A stretch of 64,000 bases of DNA from Coraliomargarita sinensis (lineage in GTDB: Bacteria; Verrucomicrobiota; Verrucomicrobiia; Opitutales; Coraliomargaritaceae): assembly GCF_003185655.1 (NCBI RefSeq), contig NZ_QHJQ01000001.1, positions 496,001-560,000 of the forward strand, in the 5' to 3' direction. Under the pieces are notes generated by a model. It made no database searches and was not told where the DNA came from. It saw nothing but the letters and a program-made list of their open reading frames with translations. Positions 48,604 through 57,097 of this stretch are shown piece by piece (the stretch's first letter is position 1; each line of letters begins with the position of its first letter). The translations under genes were made by a program, and so were the position numbers.

Positions 48604-50128
48604 CTTGGAATTCCTCTGTTACTAATCCTTCTATAATCGACGCGGAGGCTCCGGGAATCTCTGTAGCCAGCAATTTGGCCCTTATTTCTTCGACGGGGAG
48701 TCCGCAGTTTCGAAATGCCTGTATCAGCTCCCGACATAGTTCCACTGCCGCAGATTCCTCCAGTTCGCCGAGTGAAATTTCTAATTCGTCATTGGCCTTA
48801 TCCGTGTAAAAGACATCCGTTGGAAAACTCTGAGCGATAACATTAAATACCCTTTCGATTCGACTTCTCGTATTTGGTGGAAGTGCTTCGAGTGGATCGT
48901 TCAGGAGGGGATGATTCAGGTTTATCGAATAGCTGATTTTTCCCTCGCTGATCTCACGGTTCCAGATAGGAACCACATTGCGATTGATGATCTTGGCGGC
49001 CTTTCTTTTGTAGACCTGCTTCCCTGCGCCGGAGATTCGTTGGATGATGTTCTTCAACTGCTTCCTGACAATCTCGGGAGGAGTAACCTGCGACTTGTCC
49101 ACATTGATTGCCCAGATGTGGTCGAGGCTGTTCGGAATGTCGATGCGCACGCGAATCAGCTTGTTCAGTTCTTCCTTCTTCATGAGGCGAAACCATGTTG
49201 CCTTCACGATGAGTCGACGATTGCGGTAAACGTAAAACCCTTGATTCTGTAGATAACCGCCTTCGCCGGCATATCGGTCGTATTCTGCTCGGCTGACCTT
49301 GTTCTGATGGGGAAGAACATAAGGCTGCACTTCGATCGGTTGACCGTTTACAGTAACTTTCTCGACTGGTAATTCCTGACGAGCAGGGATGTTTGGACCA
49401 AATGGATTGAAAGCGGTCAGTTGGGAGTTGTTGAAGTCGATACGCACTGGCTTCTGTCCCGGGGCAGGGGAAATGAACCGGTGGAATACGGTTTCAAGGT
49501 GCTCTCGGGTCTGATTCATCATTTCACTGAATTTTCTCTCGCTGTCGATGCGCTCCGTGCCTGCCAGCATTGCATCCATACTCCGCCAGATAACAGCAGT
49601 GCCAGAGCTTAGGTCTTCGAGGAAGTCAGCGCAAAGTTGTGAAAGCAGCTTGTCGTCCCGTTGTTCTTGGGCACTCAATACTTTCAACATCCAGTCGTCA
49701 GATTCAGCGGCTGCCAGATAATCGAGGTCCCATTCGCATGCAGAGATGGAAGAATCGTATTTAGAGCAGACTGTCAGTCGACGGCATTGAGATATGGAAG
49801 CGGTCTTCAGGCCTAAACCGAACCGGCCAAGGTCGTGCTTCTCCCGCTCAAGGAGCGGCGACTGGGTTCCGAAGCGCATGGCCTCTCTCAGCCTTTCCTC
49901 ACTCATGCCGCAGCCATTGTCCATCACGGCGACCCAAGGCTTACCATCAGACCACAGAAAGCGGACGGAAACATTTGAAGCTCCTGCGCTGATGCTGTTG
50001 TCGATAATATCGGCTAGTGCCGTTTCTACGGTATAACCAATGCTTCTCAGTGACTCGACCAGCGCTGCAGGGGAGGGTGATAACGAGATCACCTTTGTTT
50101 TTCCGATGCTGGGGGCGGTAGAGTCCAT
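48596..50128 (-). CDS. GHKL ATPase (MORC/MutL-like) of restriction system
   Basis: 510 residues. The ATP-binding Bergerat fold is complete: N box ALADIIDNSISAGAS, G1 box VMDNGCGMSEERL, and G2 box LGRFGLGLKTASIS. The following S5-like domain contains FYVYRNRRLIVKATW and INVDKSQV. Comparative genomics has linked such MutL/MORC-type ATPases with Z1, DUF4420, methylase and Vsr genes in restriction-modification operons, exactly the set seen here. Confidence 0.9.
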   Translation of the reverse strand: MDSTAPSIGKTKVISLSPSPAALVESLRSIGYTVETALADIIDNSISAGASNVSVRFLWSDGKPWVAVMDNGCGMSEERLREAMRFGTQSPLLEREKHDLGRFGLGLKTASISQCRRLTVCSKYDSSISACEWDLDYLAAAESDDWMLKVLSAQEQRDDKLLSQLCADFLEDLSSGTAVIWRSMDAMLAGTERIDSERKFSEMMNQTREHLETVFHRFISPAPGQKPVRIDFNNSQLTAFNPFGPNIPARQELPVEKVTVNGQPIEVQPYVLPHQNKVSRAEYDRYAGEGGYLQNQGFYVYRNRRLIVKATWFRLMKKEELNKLIRVRIDIPNSLDHIWAINVDKSQVTPPEIVRKQLKNIIQRISGAGKQVYKRKAAKIINRNVVPIWNREISEGKISYSINLNHPLLNDPLEALPPNTRSRIERVFNVIAQSFPTDVFYTDKANDELEISLGELEESAAVELCRELIQAFRNCGLPVEEIRAKLLATEIPGASASIIEGLVTEEFQDE

Positions 50129-50136
50129 GATTAAAT

Positions 50137-51711
50137 TTACGTTATGGAATCAATCAGTTTTGAGACGACCCCTGCAATCTTATATGCGAGGAGAGGAGGC
50201 ACTGCATTGCCGACCTGATGATACTGCGAGGTTCTGGTCCCCTCAAAAAAATAGTTGTCCGGGAAGGTTTGGAGCCGCGCTGCTTCACGAACAGTCAGGC
50301 TTCGGTACTGCCTTGGGTCATAATGGATAAAGTAATGCCCGTCTTTGGAGATGTGCGATGTTATGGTAGAGGAGGGCCGATTTGCGACCTGGACGCGAAA
50401 GCGGTCGCCAAATTTCTGACCTCTAATTGCTTCTTTGACATTGGCATGGTTGGGTAAGAGTGCCTTAGGAAAGTCTCGGAGCTGCGGAGATGCACCAGTT
50501 TGTTCGGCATAACAGGAGGCGAATGCATATCGCCAGAGATCTTCCTTGATGTGGCTGCGGGTTTCGTGGTTGCAGACCCCATTCAGCTTTGGGTCTCCAA
50601 ACCACCAGTCATCCAGAGGCTCCTCAAGGGACTTATAGCGGCTACCACGATCCTCTCTGCGTCGTGCATTTTTGATCGCACGTTCTAGCCGGTGAATAAC
50701 TTCAAAGTCGAAGAAATCACCACTGGCTCCTCTGGAGAGTGATACATCAAGTAATTCCGCAAGGGCATCGTAGGCTCGCATGCCGTTCTGCTTGGTGACC
50801 CCGGGCGTTAATTTTGGCAGGTCGGAGATGGTTTCCTCAACAGTTCTCTGCCCGCACGGTTTAAGGAGAGGGATTTTTCCACAATCGAGATCATCACGTA
50901 TGCCGAGCAAGATAACCCTGTGTCTTGCTTGCGGTATTCCGTATTGTTCCGAGTGTATGATGAAATCACTGGGCTCCTGTTCGAGTGGATTCCCATCTGA
51001 CGGTACTGTCAGAGAATAGATGCGATACTTGTATCTGCGTCTCTTACCCGGAAAAACTTCGGCGGGATTGCTCAGGTCTTTAAGGATTTTTGGGAAGATC
51101 CGCTCTCCGTTGTGTTTTGCTGACAGGATGCCACGGACATTCTCCATGACAAACACACTTGGCCAATGTTTTCCTATGATTGCCAAATATTCTCTGTAAA
51201 GCTGATGTCGGGGATCTCCATCAAACGTGGCCAAGCGACGCCGGTTGAACACCTCTTCGGTCTCGTCTGGTTCGCGCTTGATGCCCCCGAGGATCTTGGA
51301 ACGCCCCACCAGAGAGTATGCCTGGCAGGGTGGCCCGCCGATTAAAACCCAGTGGTCCGTGCAGCGAAGCTTTCTTTGTATCAGTTTATTCGGGTCCTGC
51401 TTACCTAAGGTGAGAAGTTGTGCCTCCTCTTCTGCGGCTTTTGCTTGAGCAGGAAATGCCCCATAGAGTTCATCTTTCAAAATTTCACCTCTGAGATACT
51501 GATAATATTCGTCCGGTGCTTTTCCTTCTTCGAATTGCCTGAAAAATGCCCTGAGGGTCAGTGTCTTGTGAGCGCTGGGGTCTTTTTCGATGGAAAGTCC
51601 AATCTTGAAACGCTTGCCCCCCTCCAGGGGATAACGCGAAAATCCTTCCCCCAAGCCTCCTGGGCCAGCAAACAGGTCGATCACCGGAATAGTTGAGGTC
51701 TTCTTTGCCAT
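50137..51711 (-). CDS. DNA (cytosine-5) methyltransferase
   Basis: 524 residues from ATG 51711 (MAKKTSTIPVIDLFAGPGG), which leaves a 4-base gap to vsr; an earlier start would overlap it. Motif I DLFAGPGGLGEGFS, catalytic motif IV GGPPCQAYSLVGRS, motif VI FVMENVRGI, motif VIII QARHRVILLGIR and motif X QVGNAVPPLLAYKIA are all present. It should protect host DNA from the linked restriction complex. Longer than a simple Dcm because of an insertion between motifs I and IV. Target sequence cannot be read from the protein. Confidence 0.94.
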   Translation of the reverse strand: MAKKTSTIPVIDLFAGPGGLGEGFSRYPLEGGKRFKIGLSIEKDPSAHKTLTLRAFFRQFEEGKAPDEYYQYLRGEILKDELYGAFPAQAKAAEEEAQLLTLGKQDPNKLIQRKLRCTDHWVLIGGPPCQAYSLVGRSKILGGIKREPDETEEVFNRRRLATFDGDPRHQLYREYLAIIGKHWPSVFVMENVRGILSAKHNGERIFPKILKDLSNPAEVFPGKRRRYKYRIYSLTVPSDGNPLEQEPSDFIIHSEQYGIPQARHRVILLGIRDDLDCGKIPLLKPCGQRTVEETISDLPKLTPGVTKQNGMRAYDALAELLDVSLSRGASGDFFDFEVIHRLERAIKNARRREDRGSRYKSLEEPLDDWWFGDPKLNGVCNHETRSHIKEDLWRYAFASCYAEQTGASPQLRDFPKALLPNHANVKEAIRGQKFGDRFRVQVANRPSSTITSHISKDGHYFIHYDPRQYRSLTVREAARLQTFPDNYFFEGTRTSQYHQVGNAVPPLLAYKIAGVVSKLIDSIT

Positions 51712-51715
51712 GGTG

Positions 51716-52174
51716 CTAGAGAGCCCTCCCGCTTTCAACGCATTCATTCGTGTGTTTCTGCGCCATATCTTTAAAGCGCTCTAAAACGTGCTCTGTGTCT
51801 CTTTTCAGTTGACATTCCCAAACTACGAACGGCTGCCAGCCTGCTTCTTTCAGCAGGGTAACGACCTCTCTGTCGCGCTGAACGTTCTTTCTGAATTTCT
51901 CCTTCCAGAATTCGACACGCGATTTTGGCATATAGGCATATTTGCAGTCCTCATGCCTGTGCCAGAAGCAGCCATGTACAAGGACGGCGATTTTGAATCG
52001 TGGCAGAACAAGGTCTGGTTTGCCCGGGAGAGAGCGATTCAGGGGACCATTCACAGTAAATCTGAAACCTGCGCGATGAAGCAGGGAACGTACGGCCTGC
52101 TCGGGGCGTGTGTTTTTTGATCGGATTCGCCTCATATTCCATGAACGGCGAGCTCTTGACAGGGTATCAGTCAC
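51716..52174 (-). CDS. vsr: Very-short-patch repair endonuclease (Vsr)
   Basis: 152 residues from GTG 52174, set so the protein begins MTDTLSRARRSWNMRRIRS as in Vsr. The core RSKNTRPEQAVRSLLHRAGF, GKPDLVLPRFKIAVLVHGCF, WHRHEDCKYAYMPKSRVEFW and NVQRDREV is typical, including the zinc Cys/His residues. It cuts next to T:G mismatches formed by 5-methylcytosine deamination, so it goes with the adjacent methyltransferase. The start overlaps the regulator's stop. Confidence 0.93.
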   Translation of the reverse strand: MTDTLSRARRSWNMRRIRSKNTRPEQAVRSLLHRAGFRFTVNGPLNRSLPGKPDLVLPRFKIAVLVHGCFWHRHEDCKYAYMPKSRVEFWKEKFRKNVQRDREVVTLLKEAGWQPFVVWECQLKRDTEHVLERFKDMAQKHTNECVESGRAL

Positions 52175-52406
52175 CACGCTCTCCCTCCTCCAGGTCGCTT
52201 TCTGCAAGCTTTCCTTCTTTCACCTTCTGCTCGCAAAACCGGTTGAATTGGGCAAGTGCGAGCCGTGACGGAGATGCTTTTCCGTTCTCCCACCTGTTTA
52301 CAGTGGCGAAACTGACGCCTAATTCGCGTGCGATATCCTCCTGGCTCAAGGCGAGTCGTAGTCTCACAGATTTAAGCAGATCAGAAAATGTGTGTTCAGT
52401 AGGCAA
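52167..52406 (-). CDS. XRE-family helix-turn-helix regulator
   Basis: 79 residues from a TTG start at 52406; no ATG is in frame. The HTH is LALSQEDIARELGVSFATVNRWENGKASPS, seen within residues 18-47. As first gene of the eleven-gene minus-strand run it likely controls the restriction operon, like a controller (C) protein. An AT-rich near-palindrome (ATATAGCGGATGTTATAT, about 52419-52436) directly upstream could be its operator. Confidence 0.8.
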   Translation of the reverse strand: MPTEHTFSDLLKSVRLRLALSQEDIARELGVSFATVNRWENGKASPSRLALAQFNRFCEQKVKEGKLAESDLEEGERGD

Positions 52407-52727
52407 AGTATCATCACATATAGCGGATGTTATATAGTCTGCAAGCGTTAGTTGCCTGAAATATTTGAAGCGCCTCTCTTTAAGGCTGCCCGGGAGTAAA
52501 ATATAAGGTGCTTCCAGCGGAGGCTATCATCTACCTTCATCAGCGATGAATGAGGCGTATCAGAAGACACTGCAGATTGTTCAGGGTTTGTCCCACAACC
52601 ATTGCCCCGAACCTCCAGCCTCTTCGCGACTTCAAACCAGCAACAGGCAACTCCTCAGGGTTGTAACAATGGGTGAGACATCCCCCTTGGAAGGCGTACT
52701 TGCAAAGTTGCCGGTTCTCAGGGGAGT

Positions 52728-53184
52728 TTATATCTCCGGTTCATTGTTAGGCCTGGAGCGCTTACTTTTATCGAGTTCTGCAGCGATCTCTGATTTTCGA
52801 GATTCAAAGTCTTTCACCCGTATGGATAGGTACTGCTCGAAGCCATCATCTCTGCTTATGAGGTCGCGTTCAATTGGCGTCGGTTTATAATGCTTCATCC
52901 ACTCAGCGAAAAGCGGATCTGTCAGTGTCAGTGGCACTTGGGATTCTGGGTGACCTTTAGGAATTTCGGGTTGAGGCGGAATTTCTTCAGTTCGGGCTTC
53001 TCAGGTGAGGTACAATAGAAGGATTCGTGAGTTCCATTTGGCCTGTGGTTGTCTCCGGAAGCTCAACTCTGTCATCGTTACAAATTGGGCGGGTCGAGGG
53101 TTCTTCCGCTACTGATTTTGTATTCGTTGATACCCCGAAGAAGCTTGAAGCGTAGCAGTATAGAGTTTTGGTGAATCCCTGCAC
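52728..53184 (-). pseudogene. Possible frameshifted small gene
   Basis: Two adjacent minus-strand open frames appear to belong together: one (53184 to 52987) ends GQMELTNPSIVPHLRSPN, the other (from about 53000 to 52728) continues in the next frame with a Pro-rich stretch, then DPLFAEWMKHYKPTPIERDL and a charged tail. A one-base shift inside a short C-run near 52995 would join them. No family recognised. The 840-base gap 52407-53246 holds nothing else that I can support. Confidence 0.3.
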
Positions 53185-53246
53185 ATATCTTGGAAAGATG
53201 GTCGGTCGGGCGTGCGTCCATACTTTTGAGAAAAAAAGGGGATGAA

Positions 53247-53912
53247 ATGAATAAAGACTGGGAGAAATTTTATAATAATAACTATGCGATAAAAATAGAT
53301 CCCGATGTTTTTCGGCTAGTGGTGTTCCACCGAGCCATGGATTTTTTTGTGCAAGCGCAAATCGGAATTGATGGGGAGGGAGATCAGCGAGCTTGGATTT
53401 TTATCCAACTACCCCAGTTGGCCGGATTTTTCCCAAAGGAGATTCCGCCTCCTGAAATAGAGAAGCTGAATCCTTTAGTTCGGGATGAGACCGTGCAGGC
53501 CCGAGAAGCCTTTGCTAGGAAGCACTACATGCCAAGGGTGTGGCCGTTGAAAGGAGAAGATGCGGTCACTGCTTTTAAGATCGAATGTACGGTTCAGACA
53601 GGTCGGACAATTTGGCCTGATCTAGATTTGAATTTATTGCAAAAGGCTTACCGTGCTAAGGAAAAACGTGAAAAGGATATGTTGAGTAGGAATGTTGAAA
53701 ATAACGAGCTTCCCCAGCATACAATGCGATATATGCTCTGTGCGATGTGGGACGGCTATTATTCTCACATGGATTCCAGAGACCAAATTGCGGATTCATT
53801 TCCCAAGCATCAATTATCGGTGACGACTGAATCCGTAAATACGGCCATCCATCAACTCGGACTGCCTAAAGGCCCAGGTCCATTCCGCGTCAACGCGAAA
53901 TGCGTTTCTTAA
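53247..53912 (+). CDS. Unknown protein upstream of mobC
   Basis: 221 residues from ATG 53247, chosen for the AGGGGATGAA ribosome site just before it. Composition is normal, with an acidic/aromatic N-terminus (MNKDWEKFYNNNYAIKI), a middle (QLAGFFPKEIPPPEIEKL) and a C-terminus (PKGPGPFRVNAKCVS). I recognise no domain. It is the first plus-strand gene of the mobilization half, 62 bases before mobC. Confidence 0.65.
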   Translation: MNKDWEKFYNNNYAIKIDPDVFRLVVFHRAMDFFVQAQIGIDGEGDQRAWIFIQLPQLAGFFPKEIPPPEIEKLNPLVRDETVQAREAFARKHYMPRVWPLKGEDAVTAFKIECTVQTGRTIWPDLDLNLLQKAYRAKEKREKDMLSRNVENNELPQHTMRYMLCAMWDGYYSHMDSRDQIADSFPKHQLSVTTESVNTAIHQLGLPKGPGPFRVNAKCVS

Positions 53913-53913
53913 T

Positions 53914-53929
53914 AAACGTGTGCACGTTT
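53914..53929 (+). other. Perfect inverted repeat before mobC (candidate oriT arm)
   Basis: AAACGTG TG CACGTTT is a perfect 7 bp inverted repeat 46 bases before the mobC start. Relaxase origins of transfer usually have such a repeat beside the nick site and upstream of mobC. It follows the previous stop by 2 bases and has no T-run, so a terminator is less likely. Confidence 0.4.
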
Positions 53930-53974
53930 GTTAAGATATGAAGGTGATTTCAATTCTGCTCCAATGTGGGAGCT

Positions 53975-55543
53975 ATGACAGAAATCAAATACAACGAGGA
54001 CTCAAAGTCCCGAATCCAAAATAATAACAAAGAAGCATCAGCTTCTTTTTCTAAAACAGCAGCGAACGCTGCGCTTAACGAAAACCAAAAGCCAGCAAAC
54101 ACGGAAGGACCACAAGGTGTCCTTACTCGTGTGCTGGCTGGGGAGGGGGGCGCCCCCTCCTCAGACTCCACCCCGGGGCAACAAACGTTGCCTAATTCGC
54201 CTGCGGCGGCATCCCCAAAGGAGGCTCCACTAGGAACACAGTCCGGTCCGCAAAGTGAGCCACGGGCAGAGTCAGCCGGGAAGCCACAAAGTTCCCCTCT
54301 TTCAAAAGCTGGAGAGGAGAAACCCAAAGACGCGTCGGCCCATGGCGGCACACGGTCGGGGCCACCAAGTGGGCCCAGCACCGCAGCCAAAACAGAAGCC
54401 GCTTCGGGTGAGCGGCCAAAGTCGGAGTCGACTCCCGGCTCCACATCTGTGGCTCCGAGCGAGCCCACAAACGTTCCGACTGCATCAAAAGCTGAGAAAA
54501 CCAAGGAAGAGCGCCCGGAGCCACAAAAGGGTACGCCGGTGAAGGCACAAAGTGCCGCTCCTCTAAAGGATGGGGAGGGGGAACCCAAAGACAAGTCGGC
54601 CTCAAGTGGCATACAGTCCGGTCCACCAGCTGGCCCCAACGCTACAGCCAAATCAGAAGGTTCTGGAAGTGAGGCATCAAAGTCGGAGGCCACTCCCGGG
54701 GCATCATCGAGGAGCCCTGCCGAGGCCACAAAGGTTTTGGATACACCAAAAACTGAGGAAACCAAAAGTGAGCAACATGGGCCACGGACGGAGTCGCCGG
54801 TGAAGCCACAAAGCGCTGCTATTCTGCAAGCTGGAGGAGAGGAACCCAAAGACGGGCCTTCACAAGGTGGTCCAATATCCGGTTCACCAGGTGGCCCCGG
54901 CGCTAAAGAGAAGTCAGAAGTCTCTGGCGGTGAAAAGTCAAAGCCGGAGACTTCTCCTAGGGTGCAATCGAGGGACCCTTTCGAACACACAAAGGTTTCG
55001 GCGGCTTCAAAAACTGAAGTTCAGCAAGAAGTAAAAGGAGAAGGTCACGAGTCACAGGGGAAGCCACAAAAGAGTTCTTCTGGAGAAGTTGATGAGGTGG
55101 AAGCAAAAACCACGCCGACTCCTGATGAAAAAGAGTCAACGCCAGAAACTGGTCCCGATGATGGTGTTGAATCAAAACCTCAGGAAAAGAAGCCTCGGAG
55201 GTCCATGCCCAGAAAAGAGAAGCGGACCGAAACACTGAAGTTTCGGGCGACTCCATGTGAGCGAGATGAGATCATCGACAATATACCTGACGGGTTAGAA
55301 TTCTCTGATTGGGCAAGAACCGTATTAATCGGGAAGAATGCAAAAACGAAATCCGAAAAGGCTCACCGAAGAAGGCTCATTGGAGAGCTTGGGCGGATTG
55401 GTAATAATCTCAATCAGATCGCAAAAAAGATAAATACTGAAGGATTACCCGGCGACCCAGAGCGTGCTTTAGAATTGGTATCAGAATTACACGCGATCTA
55501 TGTCGAGCTTCAAAGCCTGAAAGGGGGCGACGATGCTGCATAA
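53975..55543 (+). CDS. mobC: MobC-like relaxosome protein with long repeat tail
   Basis: 522 residues from ATG 53975 with GGGAG five bases before it. The C-terminal 130 residues contain a DNA-binding and MobC pattern (KFRATPCERDEIIDNIPDG, DWARTVLIGKN, RRLIGELGRIGNNLNQIAKK). The first 380 residues are disordered and consist of about three copies of an 86-87-residue unit, recognisable by a KPQS or KAQS junction, SGPPxGP, KSExTPG and EExKxE steps. Typical MobC proteins have 100-150 residues. It overlaps the relaxase start by 11 bases. Confidence 0.8.
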   Translation: MTEIKYNEDSKSRIQNNNKEASASFSKTAANAALNENQKPANTEGPQGVLTRVLAGEGGAPSSDSTPGQQTLPNSPAAASPKEAPLGTQSGPQSEPRAESAGKPQSSPLSKAGEEKPKDASAHGGTRSGPPSGPSTAAKTEAASGERPKSESTPGSTSVAPSEPTNVPTASKAEKTKEERPEPQKGTPVKAQSAAPLKDGEGEPKDKSASSGIQSGPPAGPNATAKSEGSGSEASKSEATPGASSRSPAEATKVLDTPKTEETKSEQHGPRTESPVKPQSAAILQAGGEEPKDGPSQGGPISGSPGGPGAKEKSEVSGGEKSKPETSPRVQSRDPFEHTKVSAASKTEVQQEVKGEGHESQGKPQKSSSGEVDEVEAKTTPTPDEKESTPETGPDDGVESKPQEKKPRRSMPRKEKRTETLKFRATPCERDEIIDNIPDGLEFSDWARTVLIGKNAKTKSEKAHRRRLIGELGRIGNNLNQIAKKINTEGLPGDPERALELVSELHAIYVELQSLKGGDDAA

Positions 55544-56786
55544 AATTATTTGCCATGGTATAAATACCAACCCTTTCGATTACTTGATTAACCAAGAACG
55601 TGCTGTTCCCGCGAGAGTTATTCTCGGCGATGAGGCGATGGTGCAGGAGTCGATCAATACCTGCCCTCATTCGAGAAAATACACATCATTAGTCTTATCA
55701 TTCGAAGAAGAAGTCAGTGAAGTTTCCAAGCTCGAAATCATCAAGAGTTACGAGGAAATCGCGTACGCCGGAATCGACGATTCGGATATAATGAGGATTT
55801 GGATCGAACACCGCGACAAGGCGCGAACGGAACTCCACTGCGTTGTTTCAAATCAACACAGGTCAGGACGAAGATGGCAACACTACCTCCATTGAAAGGA
55901 TCAATTTCTATTCAAAAACTGGCAAGAATTAGTCAATCTCCTCTACGGGTTTAGTTCTGTCGACGACCCCGAGCGAGAGCGACTTGAAAGCACGCCGAGT
56001 AATAAACTGCCCCATGACCGAAAGGCCGAATATGCTGAAATCGACGCAAAAGTGTGTAGCGCTTTGCTCTCACGCACTGAAAACACCCGCGAAGATATCG
56101 TAGAATTACTCAGGCGCGAGGGCTTTGAAGTCAGGCCGCATCAGTCTGACATCGGGGTAAGGCCTTCTGGATCATCTAGAAAGTTTCTGCGCCTGAAAGG
56201 TCGAAAATACCGACCAGGATTTAACTACGACGAATTCCTGAAGGGATTCAAAGACAGAAAAGAAAGACATTTGGATATTAAACAACGGCAGGAAGAACTA
56301 ACCAAACTACTCAATGAAAACCTGACTTATCGAAAACGACAAAACTCAAAAATACTTAATCGAGATAATATAAATACAGATTCAATACATCATGAAAGTG
56401 CCGAAGGAAATAGAGAATCTCTACGAGGGAGCCTTGAAGGGGTTGATCGAACCGCTCAAGAGGGAGGTCGACCAATTGAAATTAGAAAAACAACACAGCG
56501 ATCCGGGGCTAGAGGCGAGAGTGATCAATCTGGAGTTGATTGTCGAAAGCATGAAGTCCCTGAAACAAGAGGTGGAGTCAGTTATTTCAATCTTATCAGA
56601 ATCCAACTCGCCGCCATCCAAAAAAGACTTCTTTCTCGTCGTCGATCACAGGACGAAAAAACATTGGCAAATCCCAAGCGGATCGTGCGATTTCTGCGAA
56701 TACGATCACGAAAAGTGCTTGCTCGTATTTACCACCGAAACGGCCCTGATCGAAGTAAAACTCACCTTCGACAACCCAAGCTTTGA
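55533..56786 (+). pseudogene. Relaxase (mobilization nuclease) interrupted by in-frame TGA
   Basis: One frame spans 55533-56786 (418 codons) except for a TGA at 55893-55895, after residue 120 (WQHYLH). Before it: an N-terminal catalytic part with EHRDKARTELHCVV, the relaxase His motif. After it: KDQFLFKNWQELVNLLYG, LLRREGFEVRPHQSD and RKFLRLKGRKYRPGF, the family continuation, all in the same frame. The TGA stands where a CGA arginine would be usual, so one C-to-T change explains it. The last part after about 56390 overlaps another gene in a different frame and reads poorly. Without suppression the element would be non-mobilizable by its own relaxase. Confidence 0.8.
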
Positions 56787-56934
56787 GAAAGTTAGCCGAG
56801 AGTATCAAGAGAGATGGTTTGCAATCATTGAAGCCATAAAATCGAGCCGCCCTACGGAGCTTGGTAATTTATTTAAAACTAAAGGCCTACAAGCTGAGGT
56901 AAATAAAACGACCTTCTCTGATTTGCTCAGCTGA
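56392..56934 (+). CDS. Unknown coiled-coil protein overlapping the relaxase 3' end
   Basis: 180 residues. The N-terminal 70 residues are a coiled coil (LYEGALKGLIEPLKREVDQL, EARVINLELIVESMKSLKQE); the rest is mixed alpha/beta with two cysteine pairs (SCDFCEYD). Its composition is protein-like, while the relaxase frame over the same 395 bases is rich in Arg/Ser without pattern, so this frame is the real one here. Small proteins overlapping the relaxase end are known in mobilization modules, but I do not recognise this one. Confidence 0.65.
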   Translation: MKVPKEIENLYEGALKGLIEPLKREVDQLKLEKQHSDPGLEARVINLELIVESMKSLKQEVESVISILSESNSPPSKKDFFLVVDHRTKKHWQIPSGSCDFCEYDHEKCLLVFTTETALIEVKLTFDNPSFEKVSREYQERWFAIIEAIKSSRPTELGNLFKTKGLQAEVNKTTFSDLLS

Positions 56935-57097
56935 GTGGAGTGGCGGGAGCTATACAACTAGGGTCGAACTGAATTTTTACATGAAAAAATACTCACGCAG
57001 CGATGCCCTTAGGTCTGATCCATACAAATGATGGGTGAGCCCTAAAGCATACCAAGCACACCCAGTCACTAATAGAAAATTCAAAAGAGGAAATAAA

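Noticed and set aside
53950..54990. 346-codon open frame on the minus strand opposite mobC
   Set aside because: It mirrors the repeats of the mobC tail, has Cys/Ser/Pro-rich composition without motifs, and no ribosome site; it is a shadow of biased repeat sequence.
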